A DNA stretch of 64,000 bases from CAVQBP01 sp963848195 (GTDB lineage Bacteria > Bacteroidota > Ignavibacteria > Ignavibacteriales > Ignavibacteriaceae). Below, in pieces: positions 63,237-64,000 of the stretch. Position 1 is the stretch's first letter. Each line of letters opens with the position of its first letter. Under the pieces are notes generated by a model. That model ran no database searches, had not been told where the DNA came from, and worked only from the letters and a program-made list of their open reading frames with translations. The stretch is from positions 1 through 64,000 of the forward strand of contig CAWKCY010000003.1 in NCBI GenBank assembly GCA_963848195.1, written 5' to 3'. The translations under genes and the position numbers were made by a program.

Positions 63237-64000
63237 TTGCGGTACTGCTTTAGATTTAACAATTATAATTTCGCTGCAATACATGCTAACAATTGTTCTT
63301 TTAATGGCCGAAATCCTTCTACCTCCGGCTCTAATATTTATCATGTGGGAGATAAAGACTGCTCGTTTTCAAAAGCTGCTTTCAATCAAATAGTAGAAGG
63401 TAGTATAGATAATGATAATATTGATGTTTCTGAATTTGAAAAAATAAATTCAGCTTATTTTTCCCTGAATAAAAAATTAGCAAATGCATTTAAGGAAAAA
63501 ACTTCTTTTGATAAAGAAGCATTTTGTATTGATTACGGTAAAGTTATTAAGGATTTCAGAGAATATATTGAAAAGAACCCCGGATCTTCTTTATCAAAAA
63601 CTGCTCTTGTAGCTGTAGCAAAAAGCTACCGTAGGATTGATGACCTGCGCGGAAAAAATGACTTTACTGAAATGAAGAACTTTCTTTCAGGTATTATAGA
63701 AAAAAGTGAGTATGCAGCATTAAAACCTCAGGCAGAAAGATTAATGTTAGAATACTAAAGGTTGACAAAAGATTTCACTAGGGCAATAGAAACAGCAGAT
63801 AATTTAATAAAAAATTATAAAGAGGATGCTGATTATGTATCTGGCGTATTATATACAAAAGGATTGATAGAAGCTTATGATTTAAACCAGCCGGACAAAG
63901 CTATAGAAAGTTATTCTTCCATACTAAAGAAATATCCGGAAAACAATTTGGCGTTATTAGCTAAAAATGAATTGCAGATTTTAGGTGTAGAGGCTGAGGA
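63237..64000 (+). pseudogene. TPR-like protein interrupted by a stop codon; runs off the window
   Basis: No good start is visible (the first TTG at 63237 lacks a ribosome site). The frame is coding-like from about 63340 (SKAAFNQIVEGSIDNDNID) through helical repeat sequence (DYGKVIKDFREYIEKNPGSSLSKTALVAVAKSYRRI). TAA at 63756-63758 interrupts it, but the same frame continues at once as RLTKDFTRAIETADNLIKNYKEDADYVSGVLYTKGLIEAYDLNQPDKAIESYSSILKKYPENN, a clear TPR. A single base change (TAA from TAY) would restore LEY-Y-RLTK. Confidence 0.7.

Overview
The window comes from an AT-rich member of the Bacteroidota/Ignavibacteriota lineage. Supporting signs are a two-component-regulator propeller histidine kinase, a GH97 glycosidase, many small exported beta-barrel and lipoproteins, an RCC1-type lipoprotein, and dispersed palindromic repeats of the kind common in that group. 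Shine-Dalgarno sites (GGAGG/AAGGA) and sigma70-like TTGACA/TATATT promoters are used. The assignment is inferred from gene content only; no rRNA or tRNA is visible.

Region 1 (1-11.2 kb) is an accessory island. It is best read as an integron-type cassette array without a recognisable IntI, that is, a cluster of attC sites lacking an integrase. Five attC sites can be reconstructed (A-E). Their arms match base for base apart from extrahelical bases at conserved positions, and in four cassettes the 5' end is the reverse complement of that cassette's own attC R' box. The cassettes carry a broken beta-barrel gene, a membrane protein, VapBC, YefM/YoeB and YefM/ParE. Nearly every attC has been hit by a mobile element: an IS110-family element splits attC-B, a group IIC-attC intron splits attC-C, and an IS91 remnant plus the last 20 nt of a second intron lie in attC-D. 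A frameshifted IS91-type transposase and tyrosine recombinase sit at the left edge.

Region 2 (11.2-18.2 kb) is core: ppk2, argS, rsfS, a LytR_C protein and panD on the minus strand, then exported proteins of unknown role on the plus strand.

Region 3 (18.4-27.3 kb) is tryptophan/aromatic biosynthesis in two transcription units, trpE-trpG-trpD and trpC-trpF-aroF-trpB-trpA. Each has its own sigma70 promoter, leader peptide and ribosome-mediated attenuator. The two leaders are clear paralogues, but the first has four consecutive Trp codons while the second has a Phe/Trp/Tyr-rich stretch that fits a unit also encoding DAHP synthase. A minus-strand VapBC module separates the units.

Region 4 (27.5-46.2 kb) is mostly housekeeping: RidA, MazG, PhoH, LysM and lipoproteins. 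A minus-strand run follows, transcribed as response regulator, guaA, TPR protein, LpoA-like protein and radC (apparent ATT start), next to a large propeller histidine kinase. Then come Fic, GH97, a thioredoxin-like protein and NAD kinase. MITE-like elements share terminal sequence with an IS4-like transposase remnant.

Region 5 (46.4-55.5 kb) is a surface-polysaccharide cluster: five glycosyltransferases, a methyltransferase, a Wzx-type flippase and a polyprenyl-phosphate sugar transferase, diverging near 51.5 kb.

Region 6 (55.7-64 kb) has a VOC protein, an alanine/sodium symporter and a cytochrome c flanked by MITEs. A stray VapBC module sits behind an attC-like half-site. Decaying fragments, exported proteins and a TPR gene broken by a stop codon end the window.
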